Position numbers and translations under genes: made by a program. This document shows, one piece after another, positions 26,674 to 36,053 of a DNA stretch of 64,000 nt (its first letter is position 1; each line of letters opens with the position of its first letter). The notes under the pieces are model-generated. The model did not search any database. It was not told the origin of the DNA and was given only the letters and a program-made list of their open reading frames with translations. Source of the stretch: Hymenobacter sediminis (GTDB lineage Bacteria > Bacteroidota > Bacteroidia > Cytophagales > Hymenobacteraceae); assembly GCF_003231285.1 (NCBI RefSeq), contig NZ_QKNS01000003.1, positions 372,001 to 436,000 on the forward strand. The letters run 5' to 3'.

Positions 26674-29600
26674 ACTCCTTCCTCAACGCCTCCCGAATCC
26701 CGCTCAGGCCTCCGGCAATGCTTTCCAGCTTATCCAGCATCTGCAGGAGCTGGCCGGCGCCGGAGTTACGGAGGTTGTCGCGGAAGGTGGCTTTGATTTC
26801 CTGCCAGCGGGCCTGCTCGGCGGGGGTGAGCCAGCCCAGTAGTTCGCGCAGCTTGAGCAGGTTGGCTTCGGTGGCGCTGGTCAGGGTTTGGGCTTCGCTT
26901 TCGTAGTGGGCGGCCAGCAGGTCGGTTATTTCCTGGTCGTTCATCACGGGGCGCACTTTCTCGGCTAGCTTGTTCATGTTGCGGTAGGAGCCCTGCAGCT
27001 TGAACGGCGGCTCGGTGCGGTAGGCGTCGGCCTGGGCGGCGCTGGCAATGTAGGCGGCATTCACGCGGGCCACCACGTCGCGCAGGCGCAGCAGCTTTTG
27101 CAGCACCGCCACGTACTCGTTCAGCTCCTCGGGTGAGTGGTTTCCCTCCAGGCTCAGGCCGTCCTGCTGCCCGGTTTCGGCGAGGCGGATGAGGGCGGGC
27201 ACGTCCTGGGGGCTTTGGGTGGCGAGGCGGCCCAGGGCGGCGTTGCTGGTGAGGGCGTTTTCGAGGTAGGAGAGGCGGAAGGCTTCTTCGGAGCCGGTGC
27301 TCAGGATGTCGCCGAGGTTGTAGATGTCGGCGCGGTTGGCCAGCATGTCGGGCAGCTGAAACACGTCGCCGCTTTCGGTGTAGGGGTTGCCGGCCATCAC
27401 CACCGCCACCTTGCGGCCGCGGAAGTCGTAGGTGCGGGCGCGGCCCTCGTACACGCCCTCAATCTTGCGCTGGGCGTCGCAGAGCGAGATAAACTTCTGC
27501 AGAAACTCGGGGTTGCAGTGCTGGATGTCGTCCACGTAAATCATCACGTTGTCGCCCATCTCGAAGGCCAGGTTCAGCTTTTCCAGCTCCTGCCGCGCCC
27601 CGGCGTTGGGGGCCTGGGCGGGGTCTACGCTGGTTACGGCGTGCCCAATGGCCGGCCCGTTGATTTTCATAAAGATGAGGCCCAGGCGGTTGGCCACGTA
27701 CTCCATGAGCGTAGTTTTGCCGTAGCCGGGCGGCGAGATGAGCAGGAGCAGGCCCATGAGGTCGGTGCGCTTGCCCTCGCCCGCCGTACCGATCTGCTTG
27801 GCCAGGTTGGCCCCAATCAGCGGCAGATACACTTTATCAATCAGCTGATTGCGCACAAACGAGGTGAGCACCCGCGGGCGGAAATCTTCTAGGCGCAACT
27901 CCTGGGCGGCCCGCACCAGCAGCTGCTTCTTCAGCTCCTGAAACTGCTCGAACTGTGGCGCCAGCACCCGGTCGTAGTGCAGGAGCCGGCGCCGGAAGTC
28001 GGGGAAGTTGAGGTGGTAGCTGGGGGTAGGAGCCTTCGGGTCTTGGGGGCTTGGGTTTTCCGGCGTGACGATGCGCGGGTGGCTGCCCTGGAAGCCGGTG
28101 AGGGTTTCGCGCAGGGGCGTGTGGACCACCCGCGCCGAGTCGTAGGTGCCGGTGAGCAGGAGCACGGCGCACTCGTTGCAGAAATCGGAGAGGGTAGCAG
28201 CGGCCGGGGCCTGGCGCAGGTAGGCCTGCAGCCACTGCCGAATCAGGGGCAGCTGGGCGGCGGGCTGGTCCTGCAGGCCTGTTACCGACTGCTGGAACAG
28301 CTCCGTGGCCTGGCGCTCCTGCAGCTGCTTCTGGAACTGCTGGTACAGCTCGGCGGCTTCGGCGGCAATGATGAAGGTGCCCGTGTGGGTCAGCTCGTAG
28401 AAAAGGTAGTCGCCGGCTTCCGCTACCTGGCCTAGGGTGAAGAGGCCGGTTTGCTGGGCGAAGGTTTCCACGGCGGCTTGCAGCTCAGTTTTCAGCTCAT
28501 CGAACTCCTGCGAATCGGGGAACACTTGCAGCAGCACCCCGATGCCCTGGAGCTGCCGCTCCCAGTGGGCGCGCTGGTCGGGGGCAGCAAAGCGCAGCCA
28601 GTAGAGGGCCGCAGCGGCGCGGGTGTCGGCGGGGTAGCGGAGTAGGTCGGCGGTCCGGGTGAGGCGCACCAGGGCCGTGAGCAGCAGGGTGGCGTCATGG
28701 TCGTGCACGCCTTTGAGGTAGCCTTCCTGGTAGCGCGCGGCCATAAACTGCTGCACGTAGGCCAGTAGCTCGGCGGCGCTGAGGTGGCCTAGCTCGGATA
28801 TAGACAGCACGGCCGGGCGGCCCGCTTCCGCGTCGGCGGGCGTGGGGTGCTGGGCGGCCTGCAGAATGCGCCAAGCCAGAAACTCGGCCCGGTACACGTC
28901 CTGGTTTTCCGACACCACGGTTTGTTCCCACACTGGCCTAGCGGCCAGCAGGGCGGGGTCGGTTATCTTCTGGAAGAAGTTGGTGCCGGTGAGGTGGTAG
29001 TGCAGGGCGTCGTCGCGCAGCACCACGGTCAGCTCTAGCGGCTGGGTGTTCACGGTGAAGGCGTGGGGGCCGAACTTAAGGGTCTGGCCGCCGTCGGCGA
29101 ACAGGTCGGCCCGGTCGCGGAGCTGGCGCACGGCGTCTTCGCGCAGGGTTTTGAGGCGGCTCTGCACATCGTCGGCCTTCACCGAGTCGCCGAGACCTAG
29201 CAATTCCTGGGCGGTCTGGCGCACTTTCTCCACCATCACGTCGGCAGCAAAGTACCCGTTGATATCCGCCACCGATTCCAGACGGGTGAGGCGGCTCTGC
29301 ACCGCCTTCAGCAGCCGCTCGGCGCTTTGCAGCAAGGCCGTGGCGCGCTGGTTGCGGGCGGCTACCAGGGCCGTTTTCTTCGATTCGAAGGCTTCTACCA
29401 CCTGCTCGCGGCGGGTGGTGAGCTGCTCGATAAACTGGTCGAAGTCGGGAAACTTGCCTTCCAGCTCCTCTAGTTGCACCATGAGCTTGGTCAGGTACTC
29501 GTCGCACTTGGCGGGCGTGTCGGCCAGGTCGAGGTAGTTGGTCAGGGCCTGTTCCAGCAGCTTGAGCTGGGCGGTAAACTCGGCCTGGGCCTCGGTGCCG

Positions 29601-31609
29601 GCCAGGGCCTGCCGCCGCCGCTTCAGGGCCGCCCGAATCTGGTTGAAGCGGGCGTACACCGTCGAGATGTTGTCGATGATGGCCGTAGTCTGGGTGGGGT
29701 CGGGGATGGGCAGGTTGCTCACTACCTCAATCAGCAGCTCCAACTCCTGGGCCACGGCGGTGGCTTCCTGCTCGCGCTGGTCGGCCTCGATGGTTTTCTG
29801 CACCTGCTCTACGCCGTCGGCAATGGCCTGCACGCGCTGAGAGTAGGGCGTGAGGGCATCGGGCTTGAGCAGGAAGTCCACGGTTTGGGTGGCTACTTCC
29901 TTGCTCAGCTCCTCTAGGCCAATGGCGCGCTGTTCCACGGCCGGCAGCTCCACGTAGCGCAGCTCCTTCAGGGAAATCACCTCGCCCCGCACCCCGCGCA
30001 ATTCGCCCAGCAGCTGCACAAATTCCGTCACGGTGTCGGGCGCCGAGCGGCGGATGCGGCCCACCAGCTCGTCGGCCTTCTGAAAAACGGTTTGGGTTTG
30101 CTGGGCGGTGTTCTTGCGGATGCTCTGCACCTTCTCAAACTCCTCCACGGCGGCCGTAGCCGTCTGCCGGATTTCACCCAGGGGCTCAGCCAGGGCCTGG
30201 GCGGCGGGCTCGCGCAGCCAGTGGTAGGCGTCGGTCAGGGCGGTGGTCTGGCGAATCAGGTCGAGGTAGAGGCCGGCGTAGGAGTCGTCCTTGGTGGTCA
30301 GGGTCAGGACCTCCTGCACCTCGCTCATGGCCCGCACAATCTCCTTATTGCCCAGCTTGTAGAGGTAGGAATCGGAGGTGACGGGTAGCTCAAAATCCGG
30401 GGCGGTGTAGGGCGTCTGCCAGATCTGCACGGCGTGGTGCTTCTTGGGCTCGTCGTCGGCCCGGAAGTAGCACAGCTCCCCGTTCTCAAACAGAGCGTAG
30501 CCGTGGCACACAATGGGGTTATCCACGCGCTGGGCAATGCGGTTGTAGCTCAGCAGCAGGTAGGTGCCCTGGTCCTTGTTGTAGAACACGTACAGGAAAT
30601 CCTCCCCGTTCGGCGACACCACCCGCTTCTCAAACAGCATCTCCCGCAGCCCATTGTCAAAGAGCTTGTTGTCGCCGGTTTGCAGGTAGAAGCCGTGCGG
30701 AAAAATCAGGCCCTGCCCGTCGGGCAGCAGCACGCAGGCATCGGCCAGGGCATCGAGGCGCTGGGCCGTTTTGAGCTTGAAGTTGAAGATGAAGTAGCGG
30801 TACTGCTGCTCCTGGTAGGGTCGGATCTTGAGCAGAATCAGGTTGCCCACCACCGCAAAGTAGATTTCCGAGTCGTCCAGGGTCTGGTCCTTGTCGTCCA
30901 CCGGCTCGCTTAGAATACCCTGCCCGGTGCTGGTGTTGTCCTCGACTTTAATGGTCAAATCCCCACCAATCGTCTCCACGAACACCTTGTCCTCGATGCT
31001 GATGTGGGGGTGCTTGCCGCCGCGCTGCATGTCGCGGGTAGCGCGCTTCCACTGAAACTCGTGCTGGGGCGGGAAGGTGTACTCGTGGTCAGAGCGGTTG
31101 TCGAGGTAGGTGAGCGTGCCGCCCTGCAGGAGCCACTTAAACGTCTTCACATCCGAGGCGCTCTTGCCCACCCGAAACACCATGAACAGGTGCGCCCCCA
31201 GTACCGCAAACTTCACGAACTGGGTGTTCTTGTAGTAGCGGTACAGGTTGCGAAACTCCTCCAGAAACTGCGGGTTTTGCAGCAGCTCCAGCCCCAGCGG
31301 CCGGAAGTCGTGCTCCGCGTACTCGTACACCCCAAACACGTCGGCCAAATCTGGCTCCGCCTTCAGCCCCAGCACCACATTATACCCGAAGATGAACCGC
31401 TGCCCCACCGGCACCATGTCCCAAGGCACGCAGTTGTTTTCCGTAGTAATGCGGCCGGTGCCTAGCAGGCGCGTATCCACGGCACCAAACACCTGCTTGC
31501 GCTCCGCGTTCAGCTTGTCGAGGCGCTGGCGCAAGTCGGTGCTGCTCTTGAGCAGGCGGTTGCGCAGGATTTCGTAGGTGCCGGTTTCGAGTTGGGTAGT
31601 TTGTTCCAT
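26672..31609 (-). CDS. Large AAA ATPase annotated as DNA repair ATPase
   Basis: A 1645-residue protein. The N-terminal third holds conserved beta-rich segments (for example GYNVVLGLK and the FAVVGNLILLKIRPYQE region). A long helical, Glu/Gln-rich middle follows (about 430-1000). The C-terminal AAA module has Walker A PPGYGKTT near residue 1295 and Walker B MIYVDDIQHC near 1360, followed by GNPYTESGDVFQLPD. Database relatives are called DNA repair ATPase without direct evidence. In many genomes it neighbours flotillin and PspA genes, as here, so a membrane-stress remodelling role is at least as likely. It is the last gene of the leftward cluster. Confidence 0.85.
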   Translation of the reverse strand: MEQTTQLETGTYEILRNRLLKSSTDLRQRLDKLNAERKQVFGAVDTRLLGTGRITTENNCVPWDMVPVGQRFIFGYNVVLGLKAEPDLADVFGVYEYAEHDFRPLGLELLQNPQFLEEFRNLYRYYKNTQFVKFAVLGAHLFMVFRVGKSASDVKTFKWLLQGGTLTYLDNRSDHEYTFPPQHEFQWKRATRDMQRGGKHPHISIEDKVFVETIGGDLTIKVEDNTSTGQGILSEPVDDKDQTLDDSEIYFAVVGNLILLKIRPYQEQQYRYFIFNFKLKTAQRLDALADACVLLPDGQGLIFPHGFYLQTGDNKLFDNGLREMLFEKRVVSPNGEDFLYVFYNKDQGTYLLLSYNRIAQRVDNPIVCHGYALFENGELCYFRADDEPKKHHAVQIWQTPYTAPDFELPVTSDSYLYKLGNKEIVRAMSEVQEVLTLTTKDDSYAGLYLDLIRQTTALTDAYHWLREPAAQALAEPLGEIRQTATAAVEEFEKVQSIRKNTAQQTQTVFQKADELVGRIRRSAPDTVTEFVQLLGELRGVRGEVISLKELRYVELPAVEQRAIGLEELSKEVATQTVDFLLKPDALTPYSQRVQAIADGVEQVQKTIEADQREQEATAVAQELELLIEVVSNLPIPDPTQTTAIIDNISTVYARFNQIRAALKRRRQALAGTEAQAEFTAQLKLLEQALTNYLDLADTPAKCDEYLTKLMVQLEELEGKFPDFDQFIEQLTTRREQVVEAFESKKTALVAARNQRATALLQSAERLLKAVQSRLTRLESVADINGYFAADVMVEKVRQTAQELLGLGDSVKADDVQSRLKTLREDAVRQLRDRADLFADGGQTLKFGPHAFTVNTQPLELTVVLRDDALHYHLTGTNFFQKITDPALLAARPVWEQTVVSENQDVYRAEFLAWRILQAAQHPTPADAEAGRPAVLSISELGHLSAAELLAYVQQFMAARYQEGYLKGVHDHDATLLLTALVRLTRTADLLRYPADTRAAAALYWLRFAAPDQRAHWERQLQGIGVLLQVFPDSQEFDELKTELQAAVETFAQQTGLFTLGQVAEAGDYLFYELTHTGTFIIAAEAAELYQQFQKQLQERQATELFQQSVTGLQDQPAAQLPLIRQWLQAYLRQAPAAATLSDFCNECAVLLLTGTYDSARVVHTPLRETLTGFQGSHPRIVTPENPSPQDPKAPTPSYHLNFPDFRRRLLHYDRVLAPQFEQFQELKKQLLVRAAQELRLEDFRPRVLTSFVRNQLIDKVYLPLIGANLAKQIGTAGEGKRTDLMGLLLLISPPGYGKTTLMEYVANRLGLIFMKINGPAIGHAVTSVDPAQAPNAGARQELEKLNLAFEMGDNVMIYVDDIQHCNPEFLQKFISLCDAQRKIEGVYEGRARTYDFRGRKVAVVMAGNPYTESGDVFQLPDMLANRADIYNLGDILSTGSEEAFRLSYLENALTSNAALGRLATQSPQDVPALIRLAETGQQDGLSLEGNHSPEELNEYVAVLQKLLRLRDVVARVNAAYIASAAQADAYRTEPPFKLQGSYRNMNKLAEKVRPVMNDQEITDLLAAHYESEAQTLTSATEANLLKLRELLGWLTPAEQARWQEIKATFRDNLRNSGAGQLLQMLDKLESIAGGLSGIREALRKE

Positions 31610-31648
31610 AAAAACAGCCCGAACATCAGCTAGAGCTAAGGCTAGAAA

Positions 31649-32071
31649 CTAGTTCCCCTCCTCAGATGAGGAGGGGCTAGGGGTGGTTGATGGTGGTAGA
31701 ACGGTAACTTGAAAAGCAGCTTCAATGGCCGCCAATACACTTTCTATATGTTGCGCTACTAGCTTATTCTCAAACCGCAACACTTTCAGGCTTAGACTAC
31801 CCAGATAAGCGTCCCGCTCCATATCCTGCGCCTCGCCGCTAGCCGTGAAATGCCCGGCGCCATCTAGTTCCACCACCAGCTTTTCAGCCGGACAGTAGAA
31901 GTCCACGATGTACGGCCCGATGCCGTGCTGACGGCGGAACTTGCGGCCGGCTAGCTGGCTACGCTGGAGAGCTTTCCAGAGTAAGGCTTCGGCAGGAGTG
32001 AGGTTACTGCGAAGTGTCCGGCGGGTAGCTTTTTGATAGCCTAGGTTATGAATGTGGTTAGTATCGGGCAT
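31649..32071 (-). CDS. DUF559 domain endonuclease-like protein
   Basis: A 140-residue Vsr/PD-(D/E)XK-type protein: AEALLWKALQRSQLAGRKF at residues 28-46, then the core FRRQHGIGPYIVDFYCP and LVVELDGAGH, in which D and E form the metal site, and the terminal RDAYLGSLSLKVLRFEN. DUF559 proteins are presumed DNA endonucleases. The last 15 codons (a Ser/Pro/Thr tail) are read from the flanking palindromic repeat itself. The stop lies inside the repeat, so gene and repeat have evolved together. Confidence 0.88.
   Translation of the reverse strand: MPDTNHIHNLGYQKATRRTLRSNLTPAEALLWKALQRSQLAGRKFRRQHGIGPYIVDFYCPAEKLVVELDGAGHFTASGEAQDMERDAYLGSLSLKVLRFENKLVAQHIESVLAAIEAAFQVTVLPPSTTPSPSSSEEGN
31653..31690 (+). 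repeat. GC-rich palindromic repeat, copy A
   Basis: Self-complementary CCCCTCCTCAGATGAGGAGG core plus a GGGGTGGTTGA tail. It overlaps the 3' end of the DUF559 gene and is the inverted partner of copy C. Confidence 0.9.
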
Positions 32072-32093
32072 AGCTATAGAAGTCTAGAGCTAA

Positions 32094-32128
32094 TTCCCCT
32101 CCTTAGATAAGGAGGGGCTAGGGGTGGT
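32094..32128 (+). repeat. GC-rich palindromic repeat, copy B
   Basis: A direct, slightly changed copy of copy A in which both arms changed together (TTAGATAA instead of TCAGATGA). The compensating change suggests that the hairpin is under selection. Confidence 0.88.
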
Positions 32129-32180
32129 AGAAGCACTAGAGCTAGAAAGCTAGAACTAGTAGGATGTTCAGACGCGCTGG

Positions 32181-32217
32181 TCAACCACCCCCAACCCCTC
32201 CTCATCTGAGGAGGGGA
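32181..32217 (-). repeat. GC-rich palindromic repeat, copy C (inverted)
   Basis: Inverted copy of copy A, including the TCAACCACCCC tail complement. With copy A it brackets the DUF559 gene. Confidence 0.9.
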
Positions 32218-32258
32218 GCTAGTCTCTAGTTTTAGTTTCTAGCAGGGGTAGTCACTCT

Positions 32259-34427
32259 TTACTTCAACTCCAGCATCTTGGCTGGCTTATCCCCAATACC
32301 CAGGGCCGTGGCGGTGCCAGCTAGTTGCGTGATGGTGGCACGCGTGGCGTCGTCACCGGCTTGGTTCATCATCTTTAGCAGTAGGGCCGAGACGCTGAGG
32401 TTCTTCATGTCCTCACTGCTCAGGCCGAACTGGTCGACGAAGCGGCGGAGGTTGGTTTTGAAGTCGCCACCGCCGTCCATGCTGAAGAAGGCGTCTTTCA
32501 CAGTGCCGAGTACCTCGCTGTTGTGCACGGCGCGGTCAATCATCTTGCCCTTGGTGATGGAGCCGACGATTTGGTCGAAGAACATCGTTTCGCCGCCCAC
32601 AATGTCGATTTTGGCGGCTTTGAGGGCCTCGCCGATAACGTCGGCCTGACTCGCGGCAATGTCTTTCTGGATGCTGATCTGGGCCAGCTCCACCGACTTC
32701 TCCTTGTCGAGGCGCAGCTTGAACTCCTCGTGGTCTTTGCCCACACCGTCGAGCTTCTTCATGGCGTCGGCCTTGGCTTCGATGCCCTTGGCTTCCACCG
32801 CAAATTTCTGCTCCGATACGGCAGCTTCGGCCAGACCTTTCTTCTGATCGGCGTCGGCTTTGGCCTGAATGATGTCGGCGTCGGCTAGGCCTTTCTCGCG
32901 GTTCACTTTGGCGGCTACCAGGCCCAGTTTCTCGTCGGCTTCGGCTTGGGCACCGGCTTTGGCCTGAATGGCCTGGGCCTCGGCGGCAGCAGTGAGTTGG
33001 AGCACGGTGGCCTGGGTTTCGCCTTCTTTCTGGCGGGCGGTGGCTTTGGCCTGCATCACCTGCGCTTCGGCCAGGCCTACCGCGGCGGCTTTGCTGGCTT
33101 CGGCTTCGGCCAGGGTCCGGATGGCCTGGGCCTTAAACTCGGCGGCAGCTTTCTCGGCCTCGGCATCAATCAGGGCTTGCTTGGCGCGGAACTCAGCACC
33201 TTGCTTTTCCATTTCGGCGGTGCCCACGAAGTTAATCGTAGCCGTGTCGTTTTGCTGCTGGGCAGCGGTTACGGCTACCAGCTTTTCACGGTCGGCCTGG
33301 GCCTGGGCGCGGGTGTCTTTGATTTTCTCTTCTTCCTGCACCGTGGCCTTCTCCACCGCAATTCGCTCCCGAATGATGGTCTGGATGTTCTTTTTCTCTT
33401 CCTCCAGCGCTTTTTCCTTCTCAATCTGGGCCAGGGCTACAATCCGCTCCCGCTCGTTGGCTTCCAGGGCCTGGGCTTGGGCCACGCGCTCAGTTTCCAC
33501 GGCGTCGGTGCGCTGCTTGTTGCGCTCGGCCACCAGCACCTGCCGGTCGCGGTTTTGCTCAGCGATGCGCACTTCTTCCTCGGTGGTAATGCGGGCACGC
33601 TCTGACTTCAGGCGCTCTTCCTGCTGAACCTTCTCGGTTTCGGCCAGCTCGCGGGCCCGGATGCTGGCAATTTCCCGCTTCTGCTTTTCCTGGTTCTCGG
33701 TGAGCTGCTTGTCGAGCTGCAGAATGGTTTCCTGGGCCTCTACGTCCTGCTTCTTAATAGTTTTCTGCTGCTCGCGCTGAATCAGGTTGGCCTGAATTTT
33801 CTGCTCCGAGGTGAGGGCAATAATTTTCTTGATACCCTCGGCATCCAGAATGTTATCCTGGTTGAGGGCGGCCAGCGGGGTTTGCTCCAGGTAGTCGATG
33901 GCGCAGTCGTCGAGCACGTAGCCGTTGAGGTCGGTGCCGATGATGGTCAGGATTTGCTGCTTGAACTGCTCGCGGGAGTTGTAGAGCTCAATGAAGTCAA
34001 AGTGCTTACCAACGGTTTTGAGAGCTTCCGAGAACTTCGCGTCGAAGAGGTTTTCCAGGGCGGCGGGGTCGGAGGCGCGGTGGGCGCCGATGCTTTGGGC
34101 CACGTTGATTACGTCCTGCTCGGTTTTATTGACCCGCACGAAGAAATTCACCTTTACATCGGCCCGCAGGTTGTCTTTGCAGACCAGCCCCTCGGAGCCG
34201 GCGCGGGCAATGACGATGGTTTTCAGCTTGATATCCATCACCTCCAGCTTGTGCAGGATGGGCACCACAAAGATGCCGCTGAACGACACTTTAGTGTCGC
34301 CGAGGCCAGTGCGCACCAGGGCCTCGCCCTGCACGGCCTTCTGGTACATACGGGCCACGATGGCCAGAAAACCCAATACGAGGACAGCGACGATGACAAT
34401 CACCGCCAGAGAAAGTTGTTCCAACAT
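32259..34427 (-). CDS. Flotillin / SPFH (band 7) family protein
   Basis: A 722-residue flotillin of the YqiK type. It has one N-terminal membrane segment (VIVIVAVLVLGFLAIVA, residues 8-24) and an SPFH/band-7 domain to about residue 200. A very long Ala/Glu/Gln-rich coiled coil follows (about 210-600), then a C-terminal tail. Flotillins form oligomeric rings that organise membrane microdomains. Neighbouring OB-fold (YqiJ-like), PspA and AAA genes in the same direction suggest a shared membrane-integrity complex. ATG at 34427. Confidence 0.92.
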   Translation of the reverse strand: MLEQLSLAVIVIVAVLVLGFLAIVARMYQKAVQGEALVRTGLGDTKVSFSGIFVVPILHKLEVMDIKLKTIVIARAGSEGLVCKDNLRADVKVNFFVRVNKTEQDVINVAQSIGAHRASDPAALENLFDAKFSEALKTVGKHFDFIELYNSREQFKQQILTIIGTDLNGYVLDDCAIDYLEQTPLAALNQDNILDAEGIKKIIALTSEQKIQANLIQREQQKTIKKQDVEAQETILQLDKQLTENQEKQKREIASIRARELAETEKVQQEERLKSERARITTEEEVRIAEQNRDRQVLVAERNKQRTDAVETERVAQAQALEANERERIVALAQIEKEKALEEEKKNIQTIIRERIAVEKATVQEEEKIKDTRAQAQADREKLVAVTAAQQQNDTATINFVGTAEMEKQGAEFRAKQALIDAEAEKAAAEFKAQAIRTLAEAEASKAAAVGLAEAQVMQAKATARQKEGETQATVLQLTAAAEAQAIQAKAGAQAEADEKLGLVAAKVNREKGLADADIIQAKADADQKKGLAEAAVSEQKFAVEAKGIEAKADAMKKLDGVGKDHEEFKLRLDKEKSVELAQISIQKDIAASQADVIGEALKAAKIDIVGGETMFFDQIVGSITKGKMIDRAVHNSEVLGTVKDAFFSMDGGGDFKTNLRRFVDQFGLSSEDMKNLSVSALLLKMMNQAGDDATRATITQLAGTATALGIGDKPAKMLELK

Positions 34428-34547
34428 GGAAGTAGGGAGTAGGAGTTGGGAATAAATTCGGGGGTAGTGCGCCCGCTTGGGGCGCGGGTTAAGGCAGTAG
34501 GCGGGGGTAGGAAAGGTCGGTTGGCTCTGGCACCACAGAAAGCTTGC

Positions 34548-34661
34548 TCACGGAAATAGCCACTCGGCCAGCCAGGCAAATAAATCGGCCAGCAACCCAT
34601 CCAGCAGCAGGCTGCCCAGCCAATGCCAGAAAGCTTTTAGAGCACTCAGCAGATTAATCAT
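34548..34661 (-). CDS. 37-residue micro-protein, paralogue of the one at 38328-38441
   Basis: From the ATG at 34661 it encodes 37 residues: MINLLSALKAFWHWLGSLLL, then DGLLADLFAWLAEWLFP. It is strongly Trp/Leu-rich and amphipathic, consistent with a membrane-bound helix or hairpin. A second copy 3.7 kb away agrees at about 26 of 37 residues while the DNA has diverged, which supports translation of both. The function is unknown. It lies directly upstream of the flotillin gene, same strand. Confidence 0.72.
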   Translation of the reverse strand: MINLLSALKAFWHWLGSLLLDGLLADLFAWLAEWLFP

Positions 34662-34922
34662 GATGAATAGCAGGATGATGTGGCCGGTGATAAATCGGGC
34701 TTGGCTACGCCAGAAGTAGGGGTGGAGAAGGGCCGGACGGAATTAGTAGTAGGAAGGCAGTGCGGAGCGAAGTCAGCAGCCTGTGACGGACATAGTTAGC
34801 AGGCAGATAGGGCAGCGGAAAAATAGATATGGGTTAAAAGTAATGAAAACCGAAGCTGGTCCGTAGGCTTGAAGCTACTGCTGGGCAGGGAGCGGATATA
34901 ATAGATTGATTAAGAAGGAAAT

Positions 34923-35051
34923 TCAGTCGAAAAAGCTGATAACGATGAGTGCCAGCTTGCCTACCAGCCGCAGGCCATTCACCAGCAGCTCCAATAGCTC
35001 TACTACCCCGAAGATGCTTTCCCAATCGGTGGGGTTCCTTTTGCGGCGCAT
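34923..35051 (-). CDS. 42-residue micro-protein, hypothetical
   Basis: ATG at 35051, stop at 34923-34925. A basic start (MRRKRNPTDWE) is followed by a hydrophobic helix (SIFGVVELLELLVNGLRLVG) and a second hydrophobic stretch (KLALIVISFFD), the layout of a small membrane-associated protein. It sits 13 bases after the stop of the OB-fold protein gene, same strand, so co-transcription is likely. No family is recognised. Some longer frames over the same bases are on the same strand, so the assignment is tentative. Confidence 0.5.
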   Translation of the reverse strand: MRRKRNPTDWESIFGVVELLELLVNGLRLVGKLALIVISFFD

Positions 35052-35063
35052 ATGCTAGGTAGG

Positions 35064-35720
35064 CTAGGGAAGATCGTAAGGCTCAATGAGGTAGCAGCGC
35101 CGTTGCTCGTCGTAGTCAATAATCAGGGCTGAGTCGCCTTTGCGTAGCTCTGTGGCCGGGGACGCGGCCCGCACATTGAGCATCAGCGGCGCTCCGCTAA
35201 GCAACGCTACGCTGGCCTGGCCCATCTGCTCACTGCTAACCGGCAAAAGCACGGTGCATACTTTTCCAACCGGCCGCACACCGGCATCATGGTCTTTTTC
35301 CATGCTGGCAAACAGGTGTACGAAAGGCGTAGTCAGGACTTTGGCCACCAGTAGGCTGGCTAGCAGCAGCGGCACCAGCAGGACTACCCCCATCAGCCAG
35401 GAAGAAGTGCCGAGGTAGTAGTTGAGAAGAATGCTACCTACCCACCAGGGCAAAACCACCAGGCTCAGGAACACCATCAGCGGTATGCGACCCAGGTTGA
35501 AAAACGCCAGCGCGTGGTTCAGCCAGCTCACGCCTACCCCATCGGAGGCAGGCAAGTGGCCGTGGTGATGCAGGTCGGCATCGTGGTTGATGTCCAGATC
35601 CAGCGACTTAAAATCCAGCACGCCCACCATCACCGTGACCCAATACAGCAGCACGAACACCAGCAGCGCCGTGGGGAGCAGGTTGGCTGGCAGCAGCGCT
35701 GCGTGCAGTAGTTCAGTCAT
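35064..35720 (-). CDS. Membrane protein with C-terminal OB-fold (YqiJ/NfeD-like)
   Basis: About 218 residues. Three or four hydrophobic segments (LLPTALLVFVLLYWVTVMVG, then IPLMVFLSLVVLPWWVGSIL and WLMGVVLLVPLLLASLLV) are followed by a soluble C-terminal beta domain of the OB-fold type (GKVCTVLLP... LRKGDSALIIDYDEQRRCYLI). Such YqiJ-like proteins pair with flotillins, as they do here. I prefer the ATG at 35720 to a TTG at 35735. It sits in the leftward cluster between pspA and flotillin. Confidence 0.83.
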   Translation of the reverse strand: MTELLHAALLPANLLPTALLVFVLLYWVTVMVGVLDFKSLDLDINHDADLHHHGHLPASDGVGVSWLNHALAFFNLGRIPLMVFLSLVVLPWWVGSILLNYYLGTSSWLMGVVLLVPLLLASLLVAKVLTTPFVHLFASMEKDHDAGVRPVGKVCTVLLPVSSEQMGQASVALLSGAPLMLNVRAASPATELRKGDSALIIDYDEQRRCYLIEPYDLP

Positions 35721-35797
35721 GGGCGAAATATGCAAACCATTGAAGGATGAATGGTCACTTCCTAGAAAGAAGCCTCCTGGCAGGAATACAGCGCTGG

Positions 35798-36016
35798 TTA
35801 CGGCTCCTGGCCCTGCTGCAACTGCCGCTGGAGGGCAGCGTTTTCGACCTTTAGCCGCTGCGCGTAGCGAGAGTACGCCACAATGCCTAAAATAAAACCA
35901 AAGTTTGCCACCGACCTGCTATTCGTTTGGTTTAGCAGGTGGCTCACTTGCAGTATCGCTCCGCCAATAATGAGCACAATGGCTAAGGCCCTTATAATCT
36001 TTTCTTCCGTATTCAT
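35798..36016 (-). CDS. Small membrane protein, hypothetical
   Basis: 72 residues: charged start (MNTEEKIIR), a hydrophobic helix (ALAIVLIIGGAILQVSHLL), a second one (ANFGFILGIVAYSRYAQRL) and a short C-terminal helix ending in QLQQGQEP. The hydrophobic plus coiled-coil layout and its place between the pspA and OB-fold genes, same strand, make it a likely cluster member. No family is recognised. Confidence 0.6.
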   Translation of the reverse strand: MNTEEKIIRALAIVLIIGGAILQVSHLLNQTNSRSVANFGFILGIVAYSRYAQRLKVENAALQRQLQQGQEP

Positions 36017-36053
36017 AGAGTCACATCGTTGATAGCATTATGGACTAGTGCAA

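Larger units (their letters stand above)
31641..32243. mobile_element. Inverted-repeat-bounded unit carrying a DUF559 nuclease gene
   Basis: The outermost 11 bases are inverted (GCTAGAAACTA at 31641-31651 and its complement at 32233-32243). Just inside, a 37-38 base palindromic sequence (31653-31690) returns inverted at 32181-32217, and a third, direct copy with small changes sits at 32094-32128. The DUF559 gene lies between. There is no transposase. It interrupts the leftward cluster between the large ATPase and flotillin genes. Confidence 0.65.

Noticed and set aside
34834..35025. 63-residue leftward frame
   Set aside because: Overlaps the better-supported 42-residue hydrophobic frame and has no recognisable pattern.
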